This document shows positions 6,614 through 15,695 of a DNA stretch of 33,258 nucleotides, piece after piece. The stretch comes from Actinomycetota bacterium (GTDB lineage Bacteria; Actinomycetota; Actinomycetes; S36-B12; UBA10799), in the NCBI GenBank assembly GCA_030837445.1, contig JAUPKM010000007.1:1-33258 (forward strand), read 5' to 3'. Made by a program: the position numbers and the translations under genes. How positions within the stretch are numbered: position 1 is the stretch's first letter; every line of letters starts with the position of its first letter. The notes under the pieces were generated by a model. The model was given only the letters and a program-made list of their open reading frames with translations. It made no database searches and was not told where the DNA came from.

Positions 6614-7870
6614 CAGCGCTCTGCGGCCGCGGCTACGGTCGACGGCGGTCGAGTTGACCTTAGCCAACATTGACGCCTCCAGGGCATCGGCTTCGGCGAA
6701 GGCCCGTTCACTCAGCTGCCGCCGTCCAGCCGCATCCTCGGCCTGCTCCGCCCACCCGACCAACCGTTGCTCGAGCGCATCCCGCGGATCGGCGAGCAGC
6801 GAAATCCTCGTCGGGTAGTCGGCCAGGATCGCGCGGTGCAACAGTTCGTGCCGCCACCAGCGAGACGCCGGGTTGTAGTACTTCCCGGGAGCACCTTCCG
6901 CGGTCGGGATTCCGGTATCCAGCCAGACCGGTTTGAAGATCGAAGTGCACGGAGCCGAACTTCCTGTCAGCCACACCGTTGAGCTCTCCGGGGTCAGTTT
7001 CACCACCATCGACCCGGTCGACTGCGACACCCGGATGGGACCGAACCCAGCGTGGGCGCAGACCGTTTGGCCCATCATCGACAGGTCCGGTGCCCAGTCG
7101 GTCGCCGTCCCGTTGGGTCCGTGGTCGCGCAGTAGCGCCATCGCGTCGCGGACTTCGATTCGACCACGGTGCGCGGCGAGCCATGCCGATGTCCGGCACT
7201 GACGCGCCTTGGCCGCGCTGAATCGGGTGTAGACGAAGTCGGAGAACCGGTCGGCCACGTCCAACCCGGGACCGGCGGCGTCGATCCCGGCAGAGGCCCG
7301 ATCCCAGTTGTCGTTGGTGGTGATGGCGTTCGAGATCGAGTCGGCGACCGAGATATTGCGGCTCACCCAGTCCCGTCCCATCGTCTCCAGGACCAACGCG
7401 CCAGTGGGGTCGGCGATGATGAACGAGTTGTCGTACAGCAGGTTGTGGGTGTGACCGGCCTGACCGTGTTGACCGTGCCGGGTCAGCAGCTCGGTGATGA
7501 CCGAAGCGGCCTCGGCCGCGGTGGCCGCTCGCTCCAGCGCCAGCCGCAGCAGGTCCATGCCCAGCAGCCCTTCCCGCTTCTCCCGGGGCACCTTCGTGAA
7601 GACCGCCTCATTGCCGATCGCCACCCCGGCATCGTTCACGCCCATCTCGGCGCCCCAGATCCAGTACGGCTTGGCAAGTAGCACTGCCCGAGTCCGTGCT
7701 GCCTGCGCTATCTCTATGTAGGTGCAGTCGACCCTCGCACCCCGCGGGTGCGAGTTGCCAGGGATCAGCACGATCTGGTGCGCCTCGTTGGGCTCCCGGT
7801 CGCTGTTCTTGCCGAGGATTACCGACCCGTCGGCGGTCGCGGGCGCCAGCGCCACGAACGTGTCGCACAT
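6527..7870 (-). CDS. C69-family (secernin-like) peptidase
   Basis: A 447-residue N-terminal nucleophile (Ntn) hydrolase. It begins M-C-D-T-F-V-A-L-A-P-A-T-A-D-G-S-V-I-L-G-K-N-S-D-R-E-P-N-E, the secernin/dipeptidase C69 signature. Cys2 would become the N-terminal nucleophile after Met removal. G-V-N-D-A-G-V-A-I-G-N-E-A and H-N-L-L-Y-D-N-S-F-I-I-A-D are further conserved blocks. The family contains dipeptidases, acyl-hydrolases and the poorly understood secernins, so substrate is open. There is no signal peptide, as expected if Cys2 must be exposed in the cytosol. The start has TAGTCT 6 nt upstream and no Shine-Dalgarno. The MFS gene ends 9 nt before it on the same strand. Confidence 0.88.
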   Translation of the reverse strand: MCDTFVALAPATADGSVILGKNSDREPNEAHQIVLIPGNSHPRGARVDCTYIEIAQAARTRAVLLAKPYWIWGAEMGVNDAGVAIGNEAVFTKVPREKREGLLGMDLLRLALERAATAAEAASVITELLTRHGQHGQAGHTHNLLYDNSFIIADPTGALVLETMGRDWVSRNISVADSISNAITTNDNWDRASAGIDAAGPGLDVADRFSDFVYTRFSAAKARQCRTSAWLAAHRGRIEVRDAMALLRDHGPNGTATDWAPDLSMMGQTVCAHAGFGPIRVSQSTGSMVVKLTPESSTVWLTGSSAPCTSIFKPVWLDTGIPTAEGAPGKYYNPASRWWRHELLHRAILADYPTRISLLADPRDALEQRLVGWAEQAEDAAGRRQLSERAFAEADALEASMLAKVNSTAVDRSRGRRALSAPFRRAWRGFDEAARMPSASTGSPGGP

Positions 7871-7876
7871 GAGTCG

Positions 7877-7882
7877 AGACTA
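7877..7882 (-). promoter_or_regulatory. Leaderless-type -10 box (TAGTCT) of the C69 peptidase gene
   Basis: TAGTCT ends 6 nt before the ATG at 7870 and contains the stop codon of the upstream MFS gene. The peptidase may thus be transcribed separately despite the tight spacing. Confidence 0.45.
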
Positions 7883-9403
7883 GTTGGCTGCGGTGGATCG
7901 CCGCAGCAGCCAGTAGCCCACGAAGCCCACCAATAGGCAGACCAGACCGGCGCCGACCATCGTGATGTGGAACGCCTCGTGGTACGAGGTGTTGGCCTGC
8001 GAAAGCGCCTGCCGACCCAGCTCCGTACTGGGGTGAGTGCCAGTGGACCCGAAGGCCGTGACCGCATCGAGGCCGGTACCGACTTGGCTGGGCGGCACGC
8101 CGGCCGCTGTGAGTCGCTCAACGGTGCCGCCCAAGGTGAGTTTGTCGATGCTGAGAGTGGCTGCAGCGATGCCGATGGCATAGGCGAACTGGCCGATCGT
8201 GGTGCGCGATGAGGTGACCGGGCCGTAGTACTCCGCAGGCGCCGTCCCGATGATCAGACTGCCGAACGGAAGTGAGGCGATGACGGTGCCAGCACCGATC
8301 AGGAGCAGTGCAGGGAGGAAGGTCCAGAAGGATCCGCCGCGATGCACGAGCAGTAGGGAGAAGAAGCCCAAGGCTGTCAGGGCAGTGCCGAGCAGCACCG
8401 CGTTCGCATTCGCGAGGCCGTTTGACATCCAGCGTCCGACCAGCAGGGCCCCGATGATGCCCGTGGCCAGATAGGGCAATTGGGCCAGCGTCACCTGCAG
8501 CGCGCCGAATTCGCCGATGTACTGCCAGATGTTTGCCAACTGCAGGAAGGAGGCTGATTGGCCGAAGTTATAGACGAAGCCCGCACAGAGGGCGCCGATG
8601 AACACCGGATTGCGGAAAAGTCGGACCGGGTAGAACGCATTGGACCGATACCGCTGGGACAGGAAGAACGCCACCAACAGCAGGATTCCGACCAGCAAAG
8701 GGATCCAGGTCAGTGGTTTGGTGACGCCGGCCGCCGCGTGGCTCAAGCCGTAGAGGGTGCCGATGACGCCGAATCCCAGCAGCAGTTGCCCCAGAACGTC
8801 GCTCTTGCCCTGGTCGACCGGACTCTGCTCGGGCAGCAGTTTCGGGACGAACAGCATCCCGAGTAGAGACACGGCCGGGACCAACAGGAACGCCAGCCGC
8901 CAGTTCTGCGACGTCAGGATTCCGCCGACGAAACTCATCCCGACCATCGCCACCGCGCCGGCGGCGGTGAAGACGCCGACCGCGGCCGCCAATCGGCCCG
9001 GTCTCGCGAGCACGTTGACGTAGGCGAAGGCGGCTCCGTAGACGGCACCCAACCCCACGCCGGCGAGTCCGCGGCCGATGGCGTAGATGGTGAACCCGGG
9101 GGCCAGCGCCACCACGACATCGCCCACGACTGAGAGAGCCAGAGCTGCGAGTAGGACCCGGCGACGTCCCAACCGATCGGCCAGCAGGCCCGTCGAGATG
9201 ACGGTGGCGGCCATCATGATCGTGAAGATGCTGGCCGCAATAGACGTCTGCCCGCTGGTCATCTGCAACCCGCGGCTGGCAGAGACGAGCGCGGTCGCTG
9301 CGATGTTGGGGTCCGATGCCTGGACCCCGGACAGCAGACCGACGAAGACGACGGCCGCTGCGGAGGTTTCCCCGGTGGTGGAGACTGAGGTGTCGGCGCT
9401 CAC
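7880..9403 (-). CDS. Major facilitator superfamily transporter
   Basis: A 507-residue polytopic membrane protein with 12-14 hydrophobic segments. The loop after the second segment carries G-L-L-A-D-R-L-G-R-R-R-V-L-L, the MFS motif A between helices 2 and 3. A later segment has Y-A-I-G-R-G-L-A-G-V-G-L-G-A-V-Y-G, resembling the motif C region of drug:H+ antiporters. Size and segment number suggest a 14-helix (DHA2-type) exporter; the cargo is unknown. The reading frame opens further upstream, into the end of the diguanylate cyclase gene, but the GTG at 9403 is preferred: TAGTTT lies 7 nt before it, and it starts just before the first helix. The final segment ends in a short basic tail. Confidence 0.85.
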   Translation of the reverse strand: MSADTSVSTTGETSAAAVVFVGLLSGVQASDPNIAATALVSASRGLQMTSGQTSIAASIFTIMMAATVISTGLLADRLGRRRVLLAALALSVVGDVVVALAPGFTIYAIGRGLAGVGLGAVYGAAFAYVNVLARPGRLAAAVGVFTAAGAVAMVGMSFVGGILTSQNWRLAFLLVPAVSLLGMLFVPKLLPEQSPVDQGKSDVLGQLLLGFGVIGTLYGLSHAAAGVTKPLTWIPLLVGILLLVAFFLSQRYRSNAFYPVRLFRNPVFIGALCAGFVYNFGQSASFLQLANIWQYIGEFGALQVTLAQLPYLATGIIGALLVGRWMSNGLANANAVLLGTALTALGFFSLLLVHRGGSFWTFLPALLLIGAGTVIASLPFGSLIIGTAPAEYYGPVTSSRTTIGQFAYAIGIAAATLSIDKLTLGGTVERLTAAGVPPSQVGTGLDAVTAFGSTGTHPSTELGRQALSQANTSYHEAFHITMVGAGLVCLLVGFVGYWLLRRSTAAN

Positions 9404-9410
9404 CCGAGGG

Positions 9411-9416
9411 AAACTA
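9411..9416 (-). promoter_or_regulatory. Leaderless-type -10 box (TAGTTT) of the MFS gene
   Basis: TAGTTT ends 7 nt before the GTG at 9403. A TTGACC is present upstream but its spacing from TAGTTT is too long for a standard promoter. Confidence 0.4.
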
Positions 9417-9440
9417 GCAGGGTCCGCCGTGTCCAGGGTG

Positions 9441-11534
9441 CTATCGGTCAACCGCGGGATCGTAACTGACCGTGCGATTGCGTCCGGTGCGCTTGGCCCG
9501 GTACAGGGCCCGATCCGCGCGCTGAAGTACTTGGTCGGCCTTATCACCGGGTTCGGCCAGCGCAATCCCGATGCTGACGGTGACGGGGATCGCCTGCTCC
9601 TCGACGGCGACCGGTTCGATCAGGGCCTGCTGAATTTTGGCGGCGACCGCCTGCGCGTCGGCGACGGCGCGCACCGCGGGCAGCGCCACGGTGAATTCGT
9701 CGCCGCCGATGCGGGCGACCAGATCATCGGCTCGGACATGGCCACAGACCCGGCGCGAAACCTCCACCAGCACCGCGTCGCCGGCGGCGTGGCCGAAGGT
9801 GTCATTGATCGCCTTGAACTCGTCGAAGTCGATGAATAGCAACGCCAGTCGAGTGCCGACCGGCGCCGGCCGGGCCAGCACACCTTCGATCCGGGCCAGC
9901 AGCTCGTGCCTGTTCGCAACCGAGGTCAGGACATCGTGGCTGGCCAGGAATTGCAGACCTTGCTGCGCCTGGCGTGCGGTTGTGACGTCGACGTATTGGG
10001 AGACGTAGGACAGTGGCGTACCATCCTCGTCGCGCAGCAGCCCGACCGAGTGCTCCACCCACATCTCGCGACCGTCCGCGGCGAAGACCCGATGCTCGTC
10101 GCGGGCAGAGGCAGCCCGGCTGGACCGCACTGCCGCGCGCAGCTGCTGGTCGAGCGCGTCATCCTCGGGGTGCAGGACGTCGGTCACTCGCATCGACAGC
10201 AGCTCGGCCTCCGTCCGACCCAGCATCCGGCAGAGGGCGGGGTTGACCTCCAGGAACCGGCGGTCCAAATCGAGCACCGCCATTCCGGTGGGCGCGGACT
10301 CCATCGCCAACCGGAACCGCTGCTCGCTGTGGGCCAGCGCCAACTGCGCTTTCACCTCGGCGTCGATGTCCTGAAAGCCGCTGATTCGCGCCACCAAGGC
10401 GCCGTCGGCGCCGAGAATCGGGGTCGAGATCTGGGAGAGCCACCGATAGCTACCATCGGCGCAGAGTAGCCGTGCCCGCCCCGAGACTGTCTCTCCGGCG
10501 GCACCCCGGGCGGCGACCTCCGCTGCCTGCGAGACATCGCTCGGGTGGAAGAAGTCGAATCCGCTATGCCCGACGACCTCCTCTGGTCGCCAGCCGAGAA
10601 TCCTCGTCACCGACGGGGAGATCCAGTCGACGATGAAATCCCCGACAGTCCGCAGCGTGAAGTCCGAGGATTCCTCGGCAACCAGCCGGAAGTGCTCCTG
10701 GGAGGCGGCCAACTCCTGCTCGGTCTCTACTTGGCTCGTGACATCGCGAGCAGAGCAGACCACGCTGGCCAACGATCCGTCGTCGGCCCAGAGCAGCCGA
10801 ACGGTGGTATCCACCCAGACGACTCGACCGTCTCCGCGGACCGACTGGGAACGATGCCGCAGTTCGTGGCGCCCGACTCGAAGAGCCTCCTCGACCGCCG
10901 CCACAACCGCCCGCCGATCCTCTGCGGTACTGAGCCAGAATCGGGTGCCGACGACCTCCTCGGGGTTCCAGCCGAAGACGGTCTGCAGCGAGGGGGAGGC
11001 CCAGCGCAGAATGCCGTTGCCGTCGAAGTGCAGCACCGCGTCGCCGACGTTGTCGAGCACCAACCGCAACCTCTCCTCCGATCGGGAGAGTTCCTGTTCG
11101 GCGATCCGCACGGCCGTAATGTCGTGCAGTGTTCCTTCGAGTGCGACCGAAGCGTCCTGTCGGATCCGCCGGCGGACGCTTGCCTGGGTCCAGACTGGAC
11201 GGCCGTCGCGGTGCCGCCAGCGGAGCTCGAACTCGGCGTCCTGATCTGGTTCGCCGGAGATCAGGGCGGTCAGTTTGTCGCGGTCAGCAGGATGGATCAG
11301 GCGTCGGATCAGCGCGGGATCGGTCAGGAATTCGGCGACTCCGAGTCCACCCCAGGTGGAAATTGCGTCGCTGACGAACTCCACCGCCAGATCGGGTGCG
11401 ATTCGCACGACGAAGAAGATGTCACCGGTGCGTTCCGCCAACTCCCGGAACCAGCCGTCGCGGCCGTCCGCGCTGGGCTGTGAGATTTCCACACCCGCCA
11501 CCTCCGATCGCGCCCCACCGACTGCCTCCACCAT
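9441..11534 (-). CDS. Diguanylate cyclase with four PAS sensor domains
   Basis: A 697-residue soluble signalling enzyme making cyclic di-GMP from two GTP. Four PAS/PAC units run through about residues 28-525; their ends are visible as E-G-T-L-H-D-I-T-A-V, C-S-A-R-D-V-T-S-Q-V, S-G-F-Q-D-I-D-A-E-V and S-Q-Y-V-D-V-T-T-A-R. The GGDEF domain follows (about 530-690), with an intact G-G-D-E-F active site at 610-614. R-A-D-D, five residues before GGDEF, is the canonical RxxD inhibitory site, so product feedback is expected. No EAL domain, membrane helix or signal peptide is seen, so the ligand is probably cytosolic. The start at 11534 is chosen for its GAGAGG; an ATG at 11594 would leave only 16 nt to the divergent gene. 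Confidence 0.92.
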   Translation of the reverse strand: MVEAVGGARSEVAGVEISQPSADGRDGWFRELAERTGDIFFVVRIAPDLAVEFVSDAISTWGGLGVAEFLTDPALIRRLIHPADRDKLTALISGEPDQDAEFELRWRHRDGRPVWTQASVRRRIRQDASVALEGTLHDITAVRIAEQELSRSEERLRLVLDNVGDAVLHFDGNGILRWASPSLQTVFGWNPEEVVGTRFWLSTAEDRRAVVAAVEEALRVGRHELRHRSQSVRGDGRVVWVDTTVRLLWADDGSLASVVCSARDVTSQVETEQELAASQEHFRLVAEESSDFTLRTVGDFIVDWISPSVTRILGWRPEEVVGHSGFDFFHPSDVSQAAEVAARGAAGETVSGRARLLCADGSYRWLSQISTPILGADGALVARISGFQDIDAEVKAQLALAHSEQRFRLAMESAPTGMAVLDLDRRFLEVNPALCRMLGRTEAELLSMRVTDVLHPEDDALDQQLRAAVRSSRAASARDEHRVFAADGREMWVEHSVGLLRDEDGTPLSYVSQYVDVTTARQAQQGLQFLASHDVLTSVANRHELLARIEGVLARPAPVGTRLALLFIDFDEFKAINDTFGHAAGDAVLVEVSRRVCGHVRADDLVARIGGDEFTVALPAVRAVADAQAVAAKIQQALIEPVAVEEQAIPVTVSIGIALAEPGDKADQVLQRADRALYRAKRTGRNRTVSYDPAVDR

Positions 11535-11610
11535 CCCAGCCTCTCGCTCGTTTCGCTGGCCGGAGGTAATGGCTGAACTCGTTGTCGCCCGCACCCGTCA
11601 TACTGACCCG

Positions 11611-12339
11611 ATGCTCGGCACGCTTCGCAACTACACCACAGGGCTGTACCTGATCACGGCGATCTGCGGACTGCTCGATGCCGTCTGCTTCCTCGCCCTC
11701 GGTGGCGTCTTCGCCGAGATCATGACCGGCAATCTGCTGCTCATGGCGTTCACGTTCGGAGCTGGCGACCCTGTCGAGGACACCACCAAGTTCATGTTGC
11801 CGCTGGCCGCCTTCACCCTCGGCGCCTTGGGCGGCGGTCGGTTACTGCGGGGATCCGCGCAGGTCCGGGAGCGTCGTCTCGGGTTCGCGTTCGAATGGCT
11901 GCTGATTGTGGCGACGGTTGTCATCTCGGCGGTGGCGAGTCCCGATGACAGGAACGGGGTCGGGCTGCTGGTCGTGGCGCTGCTGGCATTCGCGATGGGC
12001 ATCCAGAATGCCATGGTTCGAGTCCATGGCATTCCCGATCTGGCGACCAACGTGATGACCCTCACCCTGACTGCGGTCATCGCCGACTCCCGACCGGCGG
12101 GTGGCGACAGCCGCAATTGGCGCCGCCGGGCTCTGTCCATCAGTTTGTTCGTCGTCAGCGCCGCGGTGGGCGCCTACCTGCTGAGATTCGACGTGCTGTG
12201 GCCGCTGCTGCTGGCGGCTGTCATCTTCTCGGTGGCACTGGTGCCTCTGATCGGTGGAACGCGCCCGGAATCGGTCGGTCGAAGCGGGCCCGACGCCATT
12301 TTCCCGGCAGACGGTGGTGGAGCTCCGGGCAACCAGTAG
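11611..12339 (+). CDS. YoaK (DUF1275) family membrane protein
   Basis: A 242-residue protein with about six transmembrane helices. The start G-L-Y-L-I-T-A-I-C-G-L-L-D-A-V-C-F-L-A-L-G-G and then F-A-E-I-M-T-G-N-L-L-L is the DUF1275 signature (family A-xx-G-xx-D-A, then M-T-G-N). A later G-I-Q-N-A-M-V-R, then N-V-M-T-L-T-L-T-A, repeats the conserved half. The family is widespread and of unknown function, sometimes suggested to be a transporter. The ATG at 11611 begins at the family N-terminus and has CATACT 6 nt upstream. It is divergent from the diguanylate cyclase and could share its promoter region. Confidence 0.82.
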   Translation: MLGTLRNYTTGLYLITAICGLLDAVCFLALGGVFAEIMTGNLLLMAFTFGAGDPVEDTTKFMLPLAAFTLGALGGGRLLRGSAQVRERRLGFAFEWLLIVATVVISAVASPDDRNGVGLLVVALLAFAMGIQNAMVRVHGIPDLATNVMTLTLTAVIADSRPAGGDSRNWRRRALSISLFVVSAAVGAYLLRFDVLWPLLLAAVIFSVALVPLIGGTRPESVGRSGPDAIFPADGGGAPGNQ

Positions 12340-12378
12340 GGTTCGACCCACTGTCCAGTCGAGCGGAAGGCACTTGGG

Positions 12379-13974
12379 ATGGCGCGTAACGGGAGAATCT
12401 CGGTGGCAGTGATTGGTGTCACGGCTGCGGCGGTCGCCTTGGCCGGGTGCTCGAGTTCGGCGAACAACCAGACCAGTCCGAGTACGAGCACCAGTTCGAT
12501 ACCTGGGCTGAGCCAGCAGGTGGTCGACGTCATGAACTCACCGCCGTACTCCCACGCGACCTGGGCGATCTCGGTCACCGACGCGGCCTCCGGTGAGGCG
12601 TTGGTCAACTACAACACGGGCGCGTTCCTGGAACCGGCGTCGGTGACGAAGACCTACAGCGTCGGTGGAGGCTGGCTGCAGTTCGGCCCCGATTCCCGGA
12701 TTGTGACGCCGGTGGTGCGCACCGGTACGGTGACCGACGGACAGCTCGCGGGCGACCTCATCCTGGTCGCCAAGGGTGACATCACGATGGGTGGCCAGAC
12801 CGGGGCCGACGGCAAGGTGGTGTTCACCAACCTTGACCACAATGATGCCAACGCGATCCCGGGCGCGACCATCGCCGACAACAATCCGCTCGCCGGGTTG
12901 GACAAACTGGCCCAGCAGGTGAAGGCCTCCGGGATCGCCAATGTCAGCGGCCGAGTCGAGGTGGACGACAGGCTGTTCGTGACGAAGGATCTCGGTGAGG
13001 AGGACGGTCCGGTCTCGCCTATTGTGATCAACAACAACTTGATCGACATCGTCACCACGCCCGGACAGCCGGGCCAACCCTCCACCTTCAAGATGCGGCC
13101 AGAGGTCGCTCCGTGGACGGTCGACAACAAGGTGACGACGGTGCCGGCCGGTGGGGCCACAAAGATCGCGGTCACATCGACCAGGAACGGCGTCATCACC
13201 ACCACCGGCACCATCGCAGCCGACAGTCCGCCGACGCTGAACGTCTGGCATCTCACCGACCCGGCGACCTTCGCCCGGACTGCCTTCATCGAGGCGTTGC
13301 AGCGGGCCGGAGTGACAGTTTCCGCGTCACCTACGAAGGTCAATACCGTCGCCGGGCTGGGGTCGGAGGCCGAGATCGCCAAACTGCCGAAGGCGGCCAC
13401 GCTGGAGGGGCTCAGCTACGACCAGAACGCCACCTACATCCTGAAGATCAGCTACAACCGAGGCGCGCAGACGCAGGTGTGCCTGCTTGCGGTGGCGGCC
13501 GGCAGCAAGGATTGCGACGACGGCTTCCCGCAACTGGCCAAGGTGCTGTCCAAGGCGGGGATCGATCCGCTGCAGGCCTCCCTCATCGACGGCTCCGGGC
13601 TGCCGGGGAACTTCATCACCGCGGCCAGCGAAAGCCAACTCCAACGGGTGTTCGCGGCTCGCCCGGACGCGGCCGCATGGCGCGCGGCGCTGCCGACGAT
13701 GGGTGTCGACGGCTCGATCGCCACTGTCCAGGTCGACAGCCCTGCGAAGGGGAAGGTGTCTGCGAAGACCGGCACGTTGGGCGCCGCCGACCTGCTCAAC
13801 AGCCGGCTGCGGCTGGAGACGAAGGCGTTGGGTGGCTACATCACGGCCAAGTCGGGCCGCGAGTTGACGGTCACGATCATCATGAATCAGGCCATGTTCA
13901 GCGATATCCAGGGTGTGTTTGCGGCGAATGAGGATCTGGGCAAGATCGCGACCAGCATCTGGGAGGCCTACTAG
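12379..13974 (+). CDS. dacB: D-alanyl-D-alanine carboxypeptidase/endopeptidase, PBP4 (S13) type, lipoprotein
   Basis: A 531-residue penicillin-binding protein that trims peptidoglycan stem peptides outside the membrane. A signal sequence ends in the lipobox L-A-G-C24, so it is lipid-anchored rather than helix-anchored. The three active-site motifs are present: S88-V-T-K91, S358-Y-N360 and K463-T-G465. The large insert between the first two motifs is the extra domain of class C (PBP4/DacB) enzymes. A Ser/Thr-rich linker (about 25-40) separates lipid anchor and enzyme. A GGAAGG lies 8-9 nt before the ATG. In many actinobacteria dacB is followed by tilS-hpt-ftsH; here two unknown genes follow instead. 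Confidence 0.9.
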   Translation: MARNGRISVAVIGVTAAAVALAGCSSSANNQTSPSTSTSSIPGLSQQVVDVMNSPPYSHATWAISVTDAASGEALVNYNTGAFLEPASVTKTYSVGGGWLQFGPDSRIVTPVVRTGTVTDGQLAGDLILVAKGDITMGGQTGADGKVVFTNLDHNDANAIPGATIADNNPLAGLDKLAQQVKASGIANVSGRVEVDDRLFVTKDLGEEDGPVSPIVINNNLIDIVTTPGQPGQPSTFKMRPEVAPWTVDNKVTTVPAGGATKIAVTSTRNGVITTTGTIAADSPPTLNVWHLTDPATFARTAFIEALQRAGVTVSASPTKVNTVAGLGSEAEIAKLPKAATLEGLSYDQNATYILKISYNRGAQTQVCLLAVAAGSKDCDDGFPQLAKVLSKAGIDPLQASLIDGSGLPGNFITAASESQLQRVFAARPDAAAWRAALPTMGVDGSIATVQVDSPAKGKVSAKTGTLGAADLLNSRLRLETKALGGYITAKSGRELTVTIIMNQAMFSDIQGVFAANEDLGKIATSIWEAY

Positions 13975-13998
13975 CAGCGGGCGCCAGTGTCGTCGACG

Positions 13999-14004
13999 TA
14001 GACT
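13999..14004 (+). promoter_or_regulatory. Leaderless-type -10 box (TAGACT) of the unknown gene at 14011
   Basis: TAGACT ends 6 nt before the GTG at 14011. No ribosome binding site is visible. Confidence 0.5.
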
Positions 14005-14010
14005 CCGGCT

Positions 14011-14937
14011 GTGGAGAGGTCCGAACAACCGGTGGTAGCTCCGACGCCGCTGACCCAACAGCAGACCGAACTGGTGCGCACCCGGGTGCGGCTGCTGATC
14101 GAGATCACGGCGAAGGTCGGCACCTACCGGAAGGGATTGTTGGCGGCGGCTCAACGGCTCAGCCCGGAGGAGGCCGCGATCATCACGGACCTCGCCCACC
14201 ACGGGCTGCAGGTGCCACAACTCCGCGATGTCCTGTGTGGCGGCCATGTGCTGGTCGACGACCCGGACCTGTACGACGCTTGGCGGTTCGCCGGGGTCAG
14301 TCACGACCGCATCTCCAGCCATCACCGGACCGTCGACAAGACCAAGTATCCGGACATCGGGATGCGAGGCCCAGTCGTCCGGGAGAAGCTGCATGGCCGA
14401 ACTGCGCAGGGGACCTGGGTTCAGCTGGAGAAGACGCCTGCCGCGATGGGTAAGGGTAAGAAGCTGCCGACGATGTCCGATGTCAGACACCTGATGGACT
14501 ACATCGTGTACCGAATCACCCGCAGCAATGTTGGGCCGTGGGGGTTGTCCAAGGTCACCGAGCGGCGCCCGCTGTACCTGTCCCCAGGACTAGCCGTGGC
14601 GGTCGGGGTACCGGCCGGTGTCGCCGACTCTGTCCGCGCCACCCTGCACCGGTTGGAGGATGATGACGACGTCACCTCCGCCTCGCAGGATCTGGCTCAC
14701 AGGTTCCCACCGCCAGATCGGGTGGATCCACTTGCCGAGATCGGCGGTACGTTGAGCGGCCGAGCTGGTCGCGGGCTGTTCGGCAACTCTGATGTCTGGG
14801 TGACCGAGACGCCTGCGCGAGTCGCCGCCGCCATCCTGGCAGATTCAGGGGTACGTCCCCGAACCCTCGACCTGAGCCAATCAGTCGCGGCCCCGGCGGC
14901 GACGAAGTCCGACACTGAAGAGGCAACCGATGAGTGA
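14011..14937 (+). CDS. Protein of unknown function, first of a coupled pair
   Basis: A 308-residue protein I do not recognise. It has no signal peptide or membrane helix. The N-terminal third is helical, with an L-T-Q-Q-Q-T-E-L-V-R-T-R-V-R-L-L segment. The middle (about 100-200) is the most conserved-looking part, rich in His, Trp and basic residues: S-H-H-R-T-V-D-K-T-K-Y-P, W-V-Q-L-E-K-T-P, K-G-K-K-L-P-T, H-L-M-D-Y-I-V-Y-R and N-V-G-P-W-G. The C-terminus is Thr/Ala/Glu-rich and probably disordered. The GTG start is supported by a TAGACT box 6 nt upstream. The last 8 nt overlap the next gene, so the two are translated together. The H/W/G-rich core could be an enzymatic site, but that is speculation. 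Confidence 0.75.
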   Translation: MERSEQPVVAPTPLTQQQTELVRTRVRLLIEITAKVGTYRKGLLAAAQRLSPEEAAIITDLAHHGLQVPQLRDVLCGGHVLVDDPDLYDAWRFAGVSHDRISSHHRTVDKTKYPDIGMRGPVVREKLHGRTAQGTWVQLEKTPAAMGKGKKLPTMSDVRHLMDYIVYRITRSNVGPWGLSKVTERRPLYLSPGLAVAVGVPAGVADSVRATLHRLEDDDDVTSASQDLAHRFPPPDRVDPLAEIGGTLSGRAGRGLFGNSDVWVTETPARVAAAILADSGVRPRTLDLSQSVAAPAATKSDTEEATDE

Positions 14938-15685
14938 GTCCACTGGGAGTTCGGCGACTGCGAATGATGGATCGGTTCCAGCCGCCTCCGTCCCGGAGGG
15001 GCTGGTCGCCGCAGTTGTCCACCTGGTGAGCACCGGTCCGGTGCCTCTCGGGGCCTACACCCTCGCGGAGTTGACCGCCGTGGATGCGGTGGTCGACTTT
15101 CTCGAGGTCAGGCCGTCGGATGAGGTGTTGGCGGAGGCGGTTCGTTCGCTGGCGGCGCGACAGCTGCTGGTCGCCGCCGCTGATGGTCAGGTCCAGGTAC
15201 GCGGTGATCTCGGTATCGCGCTGGCCTTCCAGCAGCGGGCCCGGACCGTGCTCGATGCCCGCACCACCGGTTCCCAGCCCGGCGAACCTTGGCGAATTCT
15301 GCTACTTCCGCAACCCGAGGGGATCACCTTGGAGGTGCACATCGATGCCCTCGGTGTGCACGAATTGTGGCTCTATCAGACCACCGATGCATTGGAGCGG
15401 ACCGCGGAGTGGCTGCCCGGGGGAGAGCACGTCGAGCTGGGCGGCAGCACGGACCCAGAGGAGGTGCTGGCTAGCGCTGACCGGAGCGCTCTGATCACCG
15501 CGGTGCGCTACTCGGCGCAAGGGACAGCCGAAGTCGCCGACGAGACCCGCGACCTGGTGATCGCCGTCCGGGACGGCCGACAGTACTTCTTCACCCGCGA
15601 TCAGCAGAACCCGGCGAAACTGGTAGCGACCGAGTCAGTCGGGGACGATGCCAAGGAAATCCTCCAACTCCTGCTGGCCCGGTAG
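14930..15685 (+). CDS. Protein of unknown function, second of a coupled pair
   Basis: A 251-residue acidic cytosolic protein of no family I recognise. Residues about 22-85 could be a small helical or winged-helix-like domain (L-V-A-A-V-V-H-L-V-S, then A-V-D-A-V-V-D-F-L-E-V). A beta-rich part of alternating hydrophobic residues follows from about 120: W-R-I-L-L-L-P-Q-P-E-G-I-T-L-E-V-H. It ends R-Q-Y-F-F-T-R-D-Q-Q-N-P-A-K-L-V. No cysteines, catalytic signature or export signal are seen. It overlaps the preceding gene by 8 nt, so the products probably work together. Its N-terminal 20 residues are Ser/Thr-rich and look disordered. Confidence 0.75.
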   Translation: MSESTGSSATANDGSVPAASVPEGLVAAVVHLVSTGPVPLGAYTLAELTAVDAVVDFLEVRPSDEVLAEAVRSLAARQLLVAAADGQVQVRGDLGIALAFQQRARTVLDARTTGSQPGEPWRILLLPQPEGITLEVHIDALGVHELWLYQTTDALERTAEWLPGGEHVELGGSTDPEEVLASADRSALITAVRYSAQGTAEVADETRDLVIAVRDGRQYFFTRDQQNPAKLVATESVGDDAKEILQLLLAR

Positions 15686-15695
15686 CCGCTTCGAC

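Noticed and set aside
13327..14490. A 387-codon open frame on the minus strand
   Set aside because: It runs opposite dacB and the next gene, is Arg/Gln/Leu-rich low-complexity sequence and has no motif.
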